A DNA stretch of 64,000 nt from Paenibacillus periandrae (lineage in GTDB: Bacteria; Bacillota; Bacilli; Paenibacillales; NBRC-103111): the NCBI RefSeq assembly GCF_022458865.1, contig NZ_JAJNMU010000009.1:124001-188000 (forward strand). The letters run 5' to 3'. Below the pieces are notes generated by a model. The model searched no databases, was not told where the DNA came from, and saw nothing but the letters and a program-made list of their open reading frames with translations. Each line of letters starts with the position of its first letter. Position 1 is the stretch's first letter. Shown piece after piece: positions 44,312 through 54,375 of the stretch. The translations under genes were made by a program, and so were the position numbers.

Positions 44312-46021
44312 TCAAACGATCTTGAAGCGTTTGACGAGGCTGTTCAAGTTCTCGGCCATTTTGGAGAGATTCAACGAGGAGAGAGCAACTTCTTCCATTG
44401 ATGCCAGCTGCTGCTCAGTTGCAGCGGAAACATTTTGTGCACCTGCCGCTGTTTCCTCTGTAGTCGAGACAATCCCATTAATGGCGATAACCATTTGCTC
44501 GGTATTCGCAGATATCGCTTTCAGCGATTGATGGACATTGTGGATACGATTATTGACCTCACCAACAGCCTGGGTAATTTCAGCAAAGGAGCTGCCGGCA
44601 TACTGAACTGCTGCCAATCCTTCCGTCATTTGCGAACTTACCAGATTCATGCTATGGACCGCAGCTGCTGTATCCTCCTGTATCGTTTCGATCATGTTCT
44701 CAACCTTCTTCGAGGAGCTGGCGCTTTGCTCCGCGAGCTTGCGAACCTCTGCCGCAACTACAGCAAAGCCTTTTCCATGCTCTCCGGCTCTTGCCGCCTC
44801 TATCCCGGCATTTAAGGCCAACAGATTCGTTTGCACAGCAATGCTATTAATCACTTTGTTCATATCACCAATTTCACTAACACGTTGCGCTAACCGCTGC
44901 ACGACACTATTCATGTCTCCAATTGTATCGTGTATCGATTGAATTTGCCGAACCGCTGATTGAATCGTTTGAAAGCCTGAATGGGCATTTGTGGAAGCAA
45001 GCTCTGAGGAGGAAGCTGCCTGATTCGTATGCTCTGTAATTTGTTGAATCCCTGCGTTCATTGTGGTTACGGCATCGGAGGTTTCATTCACACTGCGTAC
45101 CTGCTTATCGCTATCCACGGCCATAACCTGAATGGTTTGGGCGATATGCTCGGTGGCCTGACTGGTTTGATCAGCGCTGGCAGTCAACTGCTCTGTGGAA
45201 GCGGATACCTGAATGGCATGATCATCAACCTCGCGAATGATATGCTGCAGATCCGTTACCATTTCTGCAAAGGAGCCTGTCAATCTGCCTATTTCATCGG
45301 TGGAATCCGCTCGAATATGGACGGTCAAGTCACCTAGTGCTACTTGTTTCGTCGCTTCAATCAATCGGTCCATCGGCTTGGTCAATATGCGTGCAAGCAA
45401 TAATGCGAACAATAGTCCCACAATAATGGCCACGGGCAGTGTGATCAAAGAAATCCGAATATCCTGATCGATATGGTTCTGGAGCAGCTGGCTTTGATTA
45501 GAGAGCTCCTGATCATGGTATGTGATCATTCGATCTATAGTGGTGTACAGCTTTACTTTATGTATGTCGGTCTCATCATCAAGCTTCTTATAAGTTGCTT
45601 TTAATGTATCGGCGTTCATGGTTTTTCTTTGATCATAGGCAGCCTTTACTCTATCAAAGGTAGAAAGATAAGCGGTGGTTTCCGTAGCAATTTCCACAGC
45701 CCACAGCTTTTCCTGATCATTGCTGGCAGCCTTTTGGATATCAGCCAATTGGCTATTGATCGTTCGTGTGTCCTGCTCGTAAACAGTGATGGAGCCTTCA
45801 TTTTCATTAATAATCAGGTCAGCCTGACTGCTGTACAATTGACCGATCATATTTTTGAACTGCAATGCGAGTTTGGAAGTATTCACTGAATTCAACTGGT
45901 GCTGTGTAGTCTGCTTGATCTGGCTGAGCATGATGTAATTAAATCCGATGACGCCTCCCAGAAAAAAGATTAATACCCCAAATCCCATTAGCATTTTCCA
46001 CTTTAACGGTAAGTTTTTCAT
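44312..46021 (-). CDS. Methyl-accepting chemotaxis protein
   Basis: Transmembrane chemoreceptor signalling to CheA/CheW. 569 residues: transmembrane helix at about 8-28, an extracytoplasmic four-helix-bundle sensor, second helix at about 193-213, HAMP domain, then the signalling coiled coil with the conserved hairpin tip ([22 protein letters not shown] and [20 protein letters not shown]). The ligand is unknown. GAAAGGGG precedes ATG. It splits gpr from spoIIP, which are neighbours in B. subtilis, so it is a lineage insertion. Confidence 0.95.
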   Translation of the reverse strand: MKNLPLKWKMLMGFGVLIFFLGGVIGFNYIMLSQIKQTTQHQLNSVNTSKLALQFKNMIGQLYSSQADLIINENEGSITVYEQDTRTINSQLADIQKAASNDQEKLWAVEIATETTAYLSTFDRVKAAYDQRKTMNADTLKATYKKLDDETDIHKVKLYTTIDRMITYHDQELSNQSQLLQNHIDQDIRISLITLPVAIIVGLLFALLLARILTKPMDRLIEATKQVALGDLTVHIRADSTDEIGRLTGSFAEMVTDLQHIIREVDDHAIQVSASTEQLTASADQTSQATEHIAQTIQVMAVDSDKQVRSVNETSDAVTTMNAGIQQITEHTNQAASSSELASTNAHSGFQTIQSAVRQIQSIHDTIGDMNSVVQRLAQRVSEIGDMNKVINSIAVQTNLLALNAGIEAARAGEHGKGFAVVAAEVRKLAEQSASSSKKVENMIETIQEDTAAAVHSMNLVSSQMTEGLAAVQYAGSSFAEITQAVGEVNNRIHNVHQSLKAISANTEQMVIAINGIVSTTEETAAGAQNVSAATEQQLASMEEVALSSLNLSKMAENLNSLVKRFKIV

Positions 46022-46066
46022 GACAAGCCCCTTTCGTCTGACATAGCTAAATTGGAAACTACCGAT

Positions 46067-46075
46067 ATTATATCA
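46067..46075 (-). promoter_or_regulatory. Extended -10 promoter of the chemoreceptor gene
   Basis: Minus-strand TG-A-TATAAT at 46075-46067. No good -35 at standard spacing, and no flagellar sigma-D motif. Confidence 0.5.
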
Positions 46076-46227
46076 CGAATCCATTAGAGTCCATTCAAGA
46101 TTCAATAGAGGAAGAAATGAAATCTTTTCGTTCTAGATCCTACCAACTGCTCATAGATTTGTTACTAGAGAATGGAGCACGACTACAAATCCATGATGTG
46201 GGTTTTAGGGTGGAGGAGGATGCAGAA

Positions 46228-47469
46228 TTGAAGTGGACAGAGGTTACTGTGGATGTAAATAAACATCGTACAATAGGACAAGGTCTGGCTGTATATTTCC
46301 GCATTATGGCCACACTGCTAATGGGGTGTGTGATGTTTTTTGCGGCGTTTGGTCTTTTGGGCTTTGCTCAGGCCAAGCTGACGAATACGACACCGAATTC
46401 ATCGATGAAGGGTTTGGCTTCGTCGGTTTCAAGTCGATTTTTTTTGGACATGCTTGGGATGGAAATGCCGCATATGCAGACAGATCGGCAAACCTTTACC
46501 TTCTCGCAATCTAATGTTTCCGGTTTTCTATTTACGCTCGTCACAGATTTGAATTGGAAGGATCCCAAAACCTTTATTTCCCGTGAAATGCCCGGTATGT
46601 CTCAGGATCGTTCAGTTGTGCTGCGTAAGGGGGTACAGACAGGAGATGACGGGCCAGAAGATTATGGACCGAAGGCAGATGTTATTCCCAAAAATGGAGA
46701 GGGCGGGGAGGGTTCAATTACTGCTAATCCATCTCCGCTTCCGGAAGTAGGCGAAACGACACAGGGAGAGACCAAGATAATTCCGCCTACAGCTCAGCCC
46801 CCACGAACCGCAGGCAGAAATGTTGCATTCATTTATCAGTCTCACAATCAGGAATCGTATTTACCTGAGCTCGATGGTGTTAAGGACCCAGACAAGGCCT
46901 ACGATCCTCAGACTAATGTGACCAAGGTTGGGCTGCGGTTAGCGCAAAAATTGGAACAGGAGGGTATCGGTGCTGTTCACTCTGACAAAAATTATCCTGC
47001 AATAGAAAAAAGCTTTAATTATTATTTTTCCTATAAGTATTCTTTGAAAACCTTGCAGGAAGCAAGCGCATCCCATCCGGATCTGAAATACTATTTTGAT
47101 ATCCATCGGGACTCCCAAAGGCGGGAAAAAACGACGGTTCGGATCAACGGTAAGGATTATGCGCAGCTCTATTTTATTATTGGAGGCAAAAACCCGAACT
47201 GGAAAGAAAATGAACAGTTTGCTTCACAAATTCATCAAGCTATCGAAGCCAAGTTCCCGGGGATCTCCAAAGGCTCGTTTGCCAAAGCTGCGGAAGGCAA
47301 TGGTGTGTACAATCAAAATTTTTCAGCGAACAGCGTACTGATCGAGGTTGGTGGTGTAGATAATTCCCTCGAGGAGTGCTACCGGACTGCAGATGCGCTG
47401 GCAGCAGCAATAGCCGAGGTTGTGCTGAACGTGAAGAAGGTTGATGGAGCGAATACACAGGCGAAGTAG
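46228..47469 (+). CDS. spoIIP: Stage II sporulation protein P
   Basis: Peptidoglycan amidase/endopeptidase of the SpoIID-SpoIIP-SpoIIM engulfment complex. N-terminal membrane helix at about residues 20-45, then a linker and the amidase_2-like catalytic domain (FIYQSHNQESYLP, DKNYPAIEKSFNYYF, YYFDIHRDSQRREKT, VLIEVGGVDNSLEE) with the zinc-binding His and Glu. I prefer TTG 46228, 7 nt after GGAGGAGGA, which puts the membrane span in the usual place (413 residues); ATG 46117 behind GAGGAAG would add 37 residues. Adjacent yqxA matches B. subtilis. Confidence 0.93.
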   Translation: MKWTEVTVDVNKHRTIGQGLAVYFRIMATLLMGCVMFFAAFGLLGFAQAKLTNTTPNSSMKGLASSVSSRFFLDMLGMEMPHMQTDRQTFTFSQSNVSGFLFTLVTDLNWKDPKTFISREMPGMSQDRSVVLRKGVQTGDDGPEDYGPKADVIPKNGEGGEGSITANPSPLPEVGETTQGETKIIPPTAQPPRTAGRNVAFIYQSHNQESYLPELDGVKDPDKAYDPQTNVTKVGLRLAQKLEQEGIGAVHSDKNYPAIEKSFNYYFSYKYSLKTLQEASASHPDLKYYFDIHRDSQRREKTTVRINGKDYAQLYFIIGGKNPNWKENEQFASQIHQAIEAKFPGISKGSFAKAAEGNGVYNQNFSANSVLIEVGGVDNSLEECYRTADALAAAIAEVVLNVKKVDGANTQAK

Positions 47470-47492
47470 GCAAGTAGTGGAGGAGCAGGAGC

Positions 47493-47867
47493 ATGGACAA
47501 GCTGTATGTGAGGCTGATGGTGATCGGGTTTGTGACGGGCTTTTGCATTTTTGTAGGATTGATGCTGGTTAATCGAGCTGTTGAGAGAAGTCACGAACCA
47601 GTGGTTATAGAAGCTGCACAGCAGAGAGAACCTGAATCTACAGAGTCTGCATTACAAGTAAAAGCCGAGCCTGATAAGACAAATGTGGATGAGGCATCCA
47701 AGGAAACGACTGTGAAAGAAAAAGTAGAGTCCGAAGAACAGCGGACTGTGATCAGCAAAGCAACAGGTGTCGGACGTTTGGGTAACAAGATTGGCGGTCT
47801 TCTGCAAATACTGGCGCATTATGGTATCCAGGGGGTTGTTGCCTTATTTGAGGCGATTACCGCTTAA
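47493..47867 (+). CDS. yqxA: YqxA-like protein (DUF3679)
   Basis: A 124-residue protein with one N-terminal transmembrane helix (about residues 7-26), an acidic Glu/Lys-rich spacer and a short conserved C-terminal helix (LGNKIGGLLQILAHYGIQGVVALFEAIT). Its position between spoIIP and lepA identifies it as YqxA. Function unknown. A GGAGGAG site precedes ATG, and the gene lies 23 bp after spoIIP. Confidence 0.85.
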   Translation: MDKLYVRLMVIGFVTGFCIFVGLMLVNRAVERSHEPVVIEAAQQREPESTESALQVKAEPDKTNVDEASKETTVKEKVESEEQRTVISKATGVGRLGNKIGGLLQILAHYGIQGVVALFEAITA

Positions 47868-47963
47868 GGTATGAATACGAAGGTGACTCCATTGCCGCAA
47901 AACGACACACCTGCTATAATTAGAAGAATTGTTAAATTTGCAGGTTAGTGAGGGTCAACTTAC

Positions 47964-49775
47964 ATGGATATTCATGCCAGACAGAAAATGATTAGAAACT
48001 TTTCAATAATTGCCCATATCGACCACGGGAAATCGACATTGGCCGACCGGATATTGGAATATACGGGTGCTCTTTCATCAAGAGAAATGCAGGAACAAGT
48101 GCTGGATCAGATGGATCTGGAGCGTGAGCGGGGTATTACCATTAAGCTGCAGGCCGTTCGTTTGGAATACCGCGCTGATGACGGGGAAACCTATATTTTG
48201 AATTTGATTGATACACCAGGGCATGTCGACTTTACGTACGAGGTATCACGGAGTCTAGCAGCCTGTGAGGGTGCGTTGTTGGTAGTAGATGCCGCACAGG
48301 GGATAGAGGCGCAAACGCTCGCAAATGTGTATCTGGCATTGGATAATAACCTGGAAATCTTACCTGTTATTAATAAAATCGATTTGCCGAGCGCTGATCC
48401 TGAACGGGTCAAGCAGGAAATCGAAGAAGTGATCGGTCTGGACGCAAGCGAGGCGGTGTTAGCATCGGCCAAGGCGGGAATAGGGATCAAGGAAATTTTG
48501 GAGCAGGTAGTCCAAAAGGTCCCAGCGCCTTCAGGTGATTCCGGGCAGCCGCTAAAAGCGCTTATTTTCGACTCACATTATGATCCCTACAAAGGTGTTA
48601 TCGTATATGTTCGTGTCATTGACGGAGCTATTAAAGCAGGCTCCAAGATCAAGTTTATGGCTACGGATAAAGTTTTTGAGGTCATTGAGGTAGGGGCGTT
48701 TATGCCAAGAATGACGATTGTCGACACCTTAAATATAGGGGACGTTGGCTTCATCGTTGCGGGGATTAAGCATGTTGGCGACACGCGGGTCGGGGATACC
48801 GTAACGGATGCCAAAAATCCGGCTCCAGAGGCGCTTCCCGGCTACCGGAAGATCAATCCGATGGTATTCTGCGGATTGTATCCGATTGAGAGTACGGAAT
48901 ATAACGATCTTCGAGAGGCGCTCGGAAAGCTGCAATTGAATGATGCTTCATTGAGCTTTGAGCCAGAGAGCTCGACGGCACTAGGCTTTGGCTTCCGCTG
49001 CGGTTTCCTGGGCTTGCTGCACATGGACGTTATTCAGGAGCGGATTGAGCGTGAGTTCAACATTCCACTGATTACGACAGCACCGAGCGTTATTTTTAAA
49101 GTGACTCAGACCAACGGTGAAGTGCTAACGATCGATAATCCATCGATGTTCCCGGAGACAGGCAAAATTGATTACGTGGAAGAGCCTTACGTAGTCGCAT
49201 CTATAATTGTACCTAATGATTTTGTGGGTGCCATTATGGAATTGTGCCAAAGTAAACGCGGTGAATTTATAAATATGGAATACTTGGACGCCACGCGTGT
49301 TACGCTTTCTTATAACATTCCGTTGTCCGAAATTGTGTATGATTTTTTTGATCAGCTGAAATCAAGCACCAAAGGCTATGCTTCATTTGACTATGTGTTG
49401 TCAGGGTACAAGCAGTCCAATCTGGTCAAAATGGACATCCTGCTTAATGGTGAGCAGGTGGATGCTTTATCTTTCATTGTGCATAGAGACCGGGCCTTCA
49501 ATCGCGGGCGCATTATTTGTGAAAAGCTGAAGGAGCTTATACCGAGGCAAATGTTTGAGGTGCCGATTCAGGCAGCGATTGGTCAAAAAATCATTTCGCG
49601 TGAAACCGTTAAAGCGATGCGTAAAAACGTACTTGCCAAATGCTACGGCGGTGATATTTCCCGTAAAAGAAAACTTCTGGACAAACAAAAAGAAGGTAAA
49701 AAGCGGATGAAGCAGGTTGGTAACGTTGAAGTACCGCAAGAAGCGTTTATGGCCGTGCTGAGGCTGGATGAGTAG
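47964..49775 (+). CDS. lepA: Elongation factor 4 (LepA)
   Basis: Translational GTPase that acts on ribosomes in subunit biogenesis and back-translocation. 603 residues; G1 [10 protein letters not shown], switch region RERGITIK, G3 DTPGHVDF, G4 NKIDLP, then EF-G-like domains II, III and V and the LepA-specific C-terminal domain ([20 protein letters not shown]). Located as in B. subtilis. Confidence 0.98.
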   Translation: MDIHARQKMIRNFSIIAHIDHGKSTLADRILEYTGALSSREMQEQVLDQMDLERERGITIKLQAVRLEYRADDGETYILNLIDTPGHVDFTYEVSRSLAACEGALLVVDAAQGIEAQTLANVYLALDNNLEILPVINKIDLPSADPERVKQEIEEVIGLDASEAVLASAKAGIGIKEILEQVVQKVPAPSGDSGQPLKALIFDSHYDPYKGVIVYVRVIDGAIKAGSKIKFMATDKVFEVIEVGAFMPRMTIVDTLNIGDVGFIVAGIKHVGDTRVGDTVTDAKNPAPEALPGYRKINPMVFCGLYPIESTEYNDLREALGKLQLNDASLSFEPESSTALGFGFRCGFLGLLHMDVIQERIEREFNIPLITTAPSVIFKVTQTNGEVLTIDNPSMFPETGKIDYVEEPYVVASIIVPNDFVGAIMELCQSKRGEFINMEYLDATRVTLSYNIPLSEIVYDFFDQLKSSTKGYASFDYVLSGYKQSNLVKMDILLNGEQVDALSFIVHRDRAFNRGRIICEKLKELIPRQMFEVPIQAAIGQKIISRETVKAMRKNVLAKCYGGDISRKRKLLDKQKEGKKRMKQVGNVEVPQEAFMAVLRLDE

Positions 49776-49793
49776 CAGGTAAGGCGATGCAAG

Positions 49794-49822
49794 AGCAGGT
49801 GCTTGTCTGAGCACCTGCTTTT
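49794..49822 (+). terminator. Intrinsic terminator after lepA
   Basis: Perfect 10-bp stem AGCAGGTGCT / AGCACCTGCT, 6-nt loop, TTTT tail. Confidence 0.85.
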
Positions 49823-49874
49823 GGCGTCATAGAAGCAGGCTGCTATTACGTGTTCCGCGGAAAGGAGAAAACGG

Positions 49875-51038
49875 ATGATTCAGCGTGAGGAGACACCACA
49901 AGCATTATATATACACATTCCATTTTGCACCAATAAATGTCACTATTGCGATTTTAATTCTTATATATTGAAGGGTCAGCCGGTAATGGACTACCTCGAT
50001 GCATTGGAGCGGGAAATGGAGCAAACGGTGAAACGGATTCCGCCGGGTGAGATCCAAACGATCTTCGTCGGAGGGGGTACACCGACCGTTCTGCTGCCTG
50101 ATCAAATGGAAAGCTTCCTGAAAAGGGTGCATACTTATTTTCCTCATAAGTCTGCTGAGCTTGAATTTTCTATGGAGGCCAATCCGGGAACGACGGATAA
50201 GGAAAAGCTGCAGGCCATGAAGGAAGGAGGCGTGAACCGGATCAGCTTTGGTGTGCAATCCTTCGACAATGCGCTGCTGGAAGGAATCGGTCGAATTCAT
50301 AATACAGATGATGTATATCGCAGTATTGAGAATGCGCGGCAGGTCGGCTTTACGAATATGTCGATTGATTTAATGTTTGGACTGCCCAATCAGACGGTTG
50401 CCGCTATGAATGATTCTCTGGACAAAGCGCTTGCGCTTGGGCTGCCGCATTATTCGATTTATGGTCTCAAGGTTGAGGAGAATACGTTGTTCCACAATTT
50501 GTATCAAAAAAACCTGCTGCCGCTTCCTGATGAAGATGATGAGCTGAATATGTTCCTGCTGATTATGAAACGTTTGAAGGAGGCTGGGTATTCACAATAC
50601 GAAATCAGTAATTTTGCCAAGCCTGGTAAGGAAAGCCGCCATAACAGCATGTACTGGCTGAATCGCAGCTATTATGGTCTGGGAGCTGGTGCGCATGGCT
50701 ATATGCACGGGAATCGTCATGTGAACATCAAAGGTGTTCAGGCGTATATCGATGAAACACAGCAAGGCCGTCCATTATTGGAGGAGTATGCGATCAGTGA
50801 GCAAGAGGCGATTGAGGACTTTATGATGGTCGGCCTACGGCTGTTGAGTGGAGTGAAGCGAGCTGACTTCAGACGTCAATTTGGATTGGAGCTGGATGCT
50901 GTGTTTGGCAGTCATTTGAATAAATTGATGGACCAGAAGCTGCTGACCAGTACAGAGGATGGATATCGATTGACCGAGCAGGGTGTGCTGATGGGTAACG
51001 AAGTATTCGGTGCGTTTCTAAGCATTTCGGTTGAATAG
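49875..51038 (+). CDS. hemW: HemW-type radical SAM protein (heme chaperone)
   Basis: Radical SAM protein with the Cys-x3-Cys-x2-Cys motif (FCTNKCHYCDF); homologues once called HemN bind and insert heme rather than oxidise coproporphyrinogen. 387 residues; FVGGGTPTVL, EANPGTTD, and a C-terminal HemN domain (YWLNRSYYGLGAGAHGY). Its place between lepA and hrcA and its length fit HemW, not HemN. AAAGGAG precedes ATG. Confidence 0.93.
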   Translation: MIQREETPQALYIHIPFCTNKCHYCDFNSYILKGQPVMDYLDALEREMEQTVKRIPPGEIQTIFVGGGTPTVLLPDQMESFLKRVHTYFPHKSAELEFSMEANPGTTDKEKLQAMKEGGVNRISFGVQSFDNALLEGIGRIHNTDDVYRSIENARQVGFTNMSIDLMFGLPNQTVAAMNDSLDKALALGLPHYSIYGLKVEENTLFHNLYQKNLLPLPDEDDELNMFLLIMKRLKEAGYSQYEISNFAKPGKESRHNSMYWLNRSYYGLGAGAHGYMHGNRHVNIKGVQAYIDETQQGRPLLEEYAISEQEAIEDFMMVGLRLLSGVKRADFRRQFGLELDAVFGSHLNKLMDQKLLTSTEDGYRLTEQGVLMGNEVFGAFLSISVE

Positions 51039-51128
51039 GGAGTTTGCGGAAAAATTTTTGATGGATATTTTATACGTCTTGTTGTATATTTATTCATATT
51101 AATTTTTTTGTGAATGGTGGTTTTTCTA

Positions 51129-51590
51129 ATGACTGTTGTATGCAGAAAGGCAACGCCTGACGACGTTGATATTTTATTTGATATTATTCAAGGTTATGCG
51201 GAACAAGGAATTATGCTGCCGAGGTCGCGAGAGGTGCTGCTTGCACAGATTGATACCTTTGTTGTAGCTTTTATAGAGGAACGGTTGGTTGGCTGCGGTT
51301 CTCTTACACGATTGGGTCAGGATTTGGTGGAGATCCGTTCGCTTGGGGTAACGCAGGGCTACAAGGGTAAGGGCATCGGGAATGCACTGGTTGACTTTCT
51401 GACAGATGAGGCAAGAGCTCAACACATCCCAAAAATTATGGCATTGACGTATGAAGTGCGGTTCTTCGAAAGAAACGGGTTTACCGTGGTGGAAAAAGAA
51501 ATTTTCCCCGAGAAAGTATGGCGCGACTGTATTCATTGCAAAAAGCAGCACTGCTGTGACGAAATTGCCGTTTTGAAGCGGCTGGATTGA
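51129..51590 (+). CDS. GNAT N-acetyltransferase (ArgA-like)
   Basis: A 153-residue GNAT with the acetyl-CoA loop (LGVTQGYKGKGIGNALVDFL). It resembles the short ArgA-type N-acetylglutamate synthases of Gram-positives: MLPRSREVLLAQID near the N-terminus and the C-terminal EIFPEKVWRDCIHCKKQHCCDEIAV with a CxxC and a CC pair that could bind metal. Arginine-pathway activity is inferred, not shown. Start at ATG 51129 after TGGTGG. It lies between hemW and the CIRCE-controlled operon, an insertion relative to B. subtilis. Confidence 0.8.
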   Translation: MTVVCRKATPDDVDILFDIIQGYAEQGIMLPRSREVLLAQIDTFVVAFIEERLVGCGSLTRLGQDLVEIRSLGVTQGYKGKGIGNALVDFLTDEARAQHIPKIMALTYEVRFFERNGFTVVEKEIFPEKVWRDCIHCKKQHCCDEIAVLKRLD

Positions 51591-51597
51591 CTTGACA

Positions 51598-51620
51598 CAG
51601 ACCTCCGGGTCTGTTATTTT
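51598..51620 (+). terminator. Terminator after the GNAT gene
   Basis: CAGACC / GGTCTG 6-bp stem with a TCCG loop, then a T-rich tail (TTATTTTT). Confidence 0.65.
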
Positions 51621-51622
51621 TG

Positions 51623-51658
51623 TATTATGAATTAGCACTCGACAGATATGAGTGCTAA
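51623..51658 (+). promoter_or_regulatory. CIRCE operator and -10 of the hrcA-dnaK operon
   Basis: TTAGCACTC (51632-51640), 9-nt spacer, GAGTGCTAA (51650-51658): an exact CIRCE inverted repeat, the binding site of HrcA. TATTAT at 51623-51628 is a suitable -10, placing the start inside CIRCE; no consensus -35 lies at proper spacing. HrcA here would repress its own operon, including the chaperonin. Confidence 0.95.
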
Positions 51659-51718
51659 CATTTAAATGAAAGCAAGATCCTTAATGGATCTATTATGAAT
51701 AACTTTGGAGGGTTGAAC

Positions 51719-52741
51719 ATGCTAACCGAACGCCAACGCCAAATTCTTAGTGCCATCGTAGACGACTATATCCGTTCGGCAGAACCGGTTGGCTCCAGAA
51801 GCATTTCCAAACGAGGAAATGTGGGATTCAGCCCTGCTACGATACGTAATGAAATGTCGGATTTGGAAGAAATGGGTTTTTTGGAGCAGCCACACACATC
51901 GGCAGGCCGTATTCCTTCTCATAAAGGCTACCGTTATTATGTGGATCATCTGATCCCCCACGGAATTGCGAATCAAGAGGTTGATGTTTTAAAGCTGTTT
52001 TTTGCAGAAAAAATGCAGGAAATGGAGCAGGTCATTCAACACGTAGCTTCCATATTGTCGAATTTGACCAACTATACATCTATTGTGATGGGACCCGAAA
52101 TGTTCAACACAACGCTTCGGCACTTACAGATTGTTCCCCTGAGTGATCGGACGGCTGTGGCGATTATCGTTACGAACAGCGGGCATGTCGAGAACAAAAC
52201 CGTGACAATTCCCGAAGGTATTCCGATGTCGGAGATTGAGAAGTTTGTCAATCTGCTGAATGCACGTATGCAGAACGTACCGATACTGCAGTTTAAATCC
52301 AAGCTGTACACTGAAATCGGCGAAGAAATGCGCAGCTATGTGTCCGGTTATGAGGAGCTGCTTACGATGCTTAATGGTGTCCTTGATCAAGGTGAGGAAG
52401 ACCGGATATTTCTCGGTGGTACAACGAATATGTTGACACAGCCGGAATTTCGGGATATGGAAAAGGTGAAAAGCATTCTCGATCTGCTGGCTGAGACACC
52501 CGCTTTAGTGAAGCTGTTTACAGGTACCGGAGCAGGCATTCAGGTGAGAATCGGCAGCGAGAATACGGTGGCCGCGATTAATGACTGCAGCTTAATTACC
52601 GCTTCCTATACGATAGAAGGCAAGAATCTCGGTACGATAGGTATTCTTGGACCGACTCGTATGGATTATGGCAAGGTTATGAATCTTCTGACTCATTTAT
52701 CCAAAGATATGACGTTGGTTCTGGAGCGATGGTACAAATGA
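51719..52741 (+). CDS. hrcA: Heat-inducible transcription repressor HrcA
   Basis: Binds CIRCE and represses heat-shock genes. 340 residues; N-terminal winged helix (MLTERQRQILSAIVDDYI, GSRSISKR, SPATIRNEMSDLEEMGFLEQPHTSAGRIPS) and a GAF-like core. I use ATG 51719 with GGAGGG 7 nt upstream; ATG 51695 is unsupported. First gene of the heat-shock operon, directly after CIRCE; its end overlaps the chaperonin start. Confidence 0.97.
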   Translation: MLTERQRQILSAIVDDYIRSAEPVGSRSISKRGNVGFSPATIRNEMSDLEEMGFLEQPHTSAGRIPSHKGYRYYVDHLIPHGIANQEVDVLKLFFAEKMQEMEQVIQHVASILSNLTNYTSIVMGPEMFNTTLRHLQIVPLSDRTAVAIIVTNSGHVENKTVTIPEGIPMSEIEKFVNLLNARMQNVPILQFKSKLYTEIGEEMRSYVSGYEELLTMLNGVLDQGEEDRIFLGGTTNMLTQPEFRDMEKVKSILDLLAETPALVKLFTGTGAGIQVRIGSENTVAAINDCSLITASYTIEGKNLGTIGILGPTRMDYGKVMNLLTHLSKDMTLVLERWYK

Positions 52742-54276
52742 ATCCGGTAAAGCCGATCTCAAGTGAAGGCGATGACACGTTTGCTACTATACTCAACAAC
52801 GCAGGGGCGATTCGAGCCATTTGCTCCGCAGTTGAGGGAACGCTTGGTCCCAAAGGGCTGGATACGATGCTCGTGGGCGCACAGGGCGAAGTCATCATTA
52901 CGAATGACGGTGTAACCATTTTGGAAAAGATGGATGTGACCCACCCTGCTGCGCGTTTATTGATTCAGGTTGCGCGATCACAGCAAGAGCATGTTGGGGA
53001 CGGTACAACAACCGCTACTGTGCTTGCGGGAGCCTTGGTGGCCGAAGGTGTAGCGCAGGTAACAAGGGGCGTGCCGGTAGCCAAAATCGTCAAAGGGATT
53101 CAAGAAGGAATTGCAGCTGCGATTAAGCTTCTTGCACGGCGCAGCCGAAAGATTAATGGATTGGATGACCCGCTTCTGTACCGGATTGCTTATATAGCCG
53201 GGCGTGAGCATACGGATTTGGCGCAGCTTATACTTGAGGGTGCGCGCCAATTGGGTACAAATAAGCTTCAAGAAGACAGCTTTCGGTTTGCCGATGTGGT
53301 GATTTCCCATAAAAAAGCGGTTAGCGAGGTATGGCCTGGGCTGCTTATACAAAAGATACCTGCTAATGCGCAAACGGATTTTCCAACCGCCCCAGCCTCG
53401 GTCCTGATCATACAGGATGCATTTGAGCCGGAAGTGATCGATGAAGAAGCGCTGATGACGGAAGCCGGCTTTCAGAAGCAGATGCAGCTGAGGGAGCAAT
53501 TTCGTCAGTCGCTCAATAAGCTTCTCGAGCTGAAGGTTGGGCTTATACTCGCAGACCGTGGAGTTAACGCCGAAGCGGAGCAGTTCTGCACGGATCACGG
53601 AATTATGGTTGTACAGCGGGTTCCGCGCCGAGAGCTTCGTCTTGTAAGCGAGTATACGGGAGCACGTCCGATACGTCGCAGCGGGCTGTATAAGCCGGTA
53701 AATGAGCTGTCAGGTTATCTGGGCTTCGCCGGGCGTGTGTCCTACGACGAGCGGCTGGAATGCGTTCGCATATCCGAAGGCAGAGGACGCGCACAGGTGA
53801 CCGTCATTGTTGGTGCAAGCACGAGCGAGGTTGTTGGCGAGCGACTGCGTATTGCCAAGGACGCAGCCGCTGCCATGCAGGCGGCGCTGCGCGGCGGATG
53901 TTTGCCTGGCGGCGGCGCTGCAGAGCTGTCTGCTGCGTATGAACTGGACCGTCTGCGTGAGACGGTCCAGGGGATGGAGGGCTTCGGGATCACAGCCGTT
54001 GCCCAAGCCTTGCGTAAGCCGCTTGCCCAAATTGTTGTCAATGCGGGTTATAATCCTCTGGAAAAGGTCGAGGAAGTCAAGGCCGCGCAAATTGCTTCAG
54101 GGTCAGATTCATTGGGTGTGAATTGCGACAATGGCACAGTCATCGATATGCTTGAATACGGCATTGTCGACCCGGCTGATGTGAAATTGCATGCGCTGCA
54201 TGCTGCTGGCGAGGTGGCGGCTGCGATTTTGCGCATACATACAGTCATCAAGATGAAGCCGCGCGTGGAAGAGTAA
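52738..54276 (+). CDS. Archaeal-like (group III) chaperonin, thermosome/CCT-related
   Basis: A chaperonin of the group II/III type, not GroEL. Nucleotide-binding motifs are TLGPKGLDTML, NDGVTIL, VGDGTTTATVLAGAL (with the catalytic Asp) and GGGAAE; the C-terminal equatorial part ends with DVKLHALHAAGEVAAAILRI. The apical domain contains a helical-protrusion-like insertion (EALMTEAGFQKQMQLREQF) that would form a built-in lid, so no GroES is needed. 512 residues. Start ATG 52738 overlaps the hrcA stop; ATG 52729 is possible. Bacterial group III chaperonins of this kind are known in some Firmicutes within hrcA-dnaK operons. It should fold proteins under CIRCE control. GC content rises by eye in its second half. 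Confidence 0.93.
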   Translation: MNPVKPISSEGDDTFATILNNAGAIRAICSAVEGTLGPKGLDTMLVGAQGEVIITNDGVTILEKMDVTHPAARLLIQVARSQQEHVGDGTTTATVLAGALVAEGVAQVTRGVPVAKIVKGIQEGIAAAIKLLARRSRKINGLDDPLLYRIAYIAGREHTDLAQLILEGARQLGTNKLQEDSFRFADVVISHKKAVSEVWPGLLIQKIPANAQTDFPTAPASVLIIQDAFEPEVIDEEALMTEAGFQKQMQLREQFRQSLNKLLELKVGLILADRGVNAEAEQFCTDHGIMVVQRVPRRELRLVSEYTGARPIRRSGLYKPVNELSGYLGFAGRVSYDERLECVRISEGRGRAQVTVIVGASTSEVVGERLRIAKDAAAAMQAALRGGCLPGGGAAELSAAYELDRLRETVQGMEGFGITAVAQALRKPLAQIVVNAGYNPLEKVEEVKAAQIASGSDSLGVNCDNGTVIDMLEYGIVDPADVKLHALHAAGEVAAAILRIHTVIKMKPRVEE

Positions 54277-54375
54277 GAACCCGTCAGCAGGGCGAGTGGA
54301 AGCTCAAACTTGCTTAAAGCTCACATGCATGGTTAATATAGAGTCATGTAGATTTGATTAAGGAGGTGACAGACA

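Noticed and set aside
51592..51597. TTGACA as the -35 of the hrcA operon
   Set aside because: It is 25 nt from the TATTAT -10 and abuts the terminator stem of the preceding gene, so the spacing is wrong for a standard promoter.
52978..53598. 206-codon open frame on the minus strand opposite the chaperonin gene
   Set aside because: A shadow of the plus-strand codon pattern; no domain and no start context.
53580..54010. GC-richer stretch as proof that the chaperonin gene was recently transferred
   Set aside because: Only judged by eye; codon adaptation, tight overlap with hrcA and known occurrence in Firmicutes heat-shock operons argue for an older residence.
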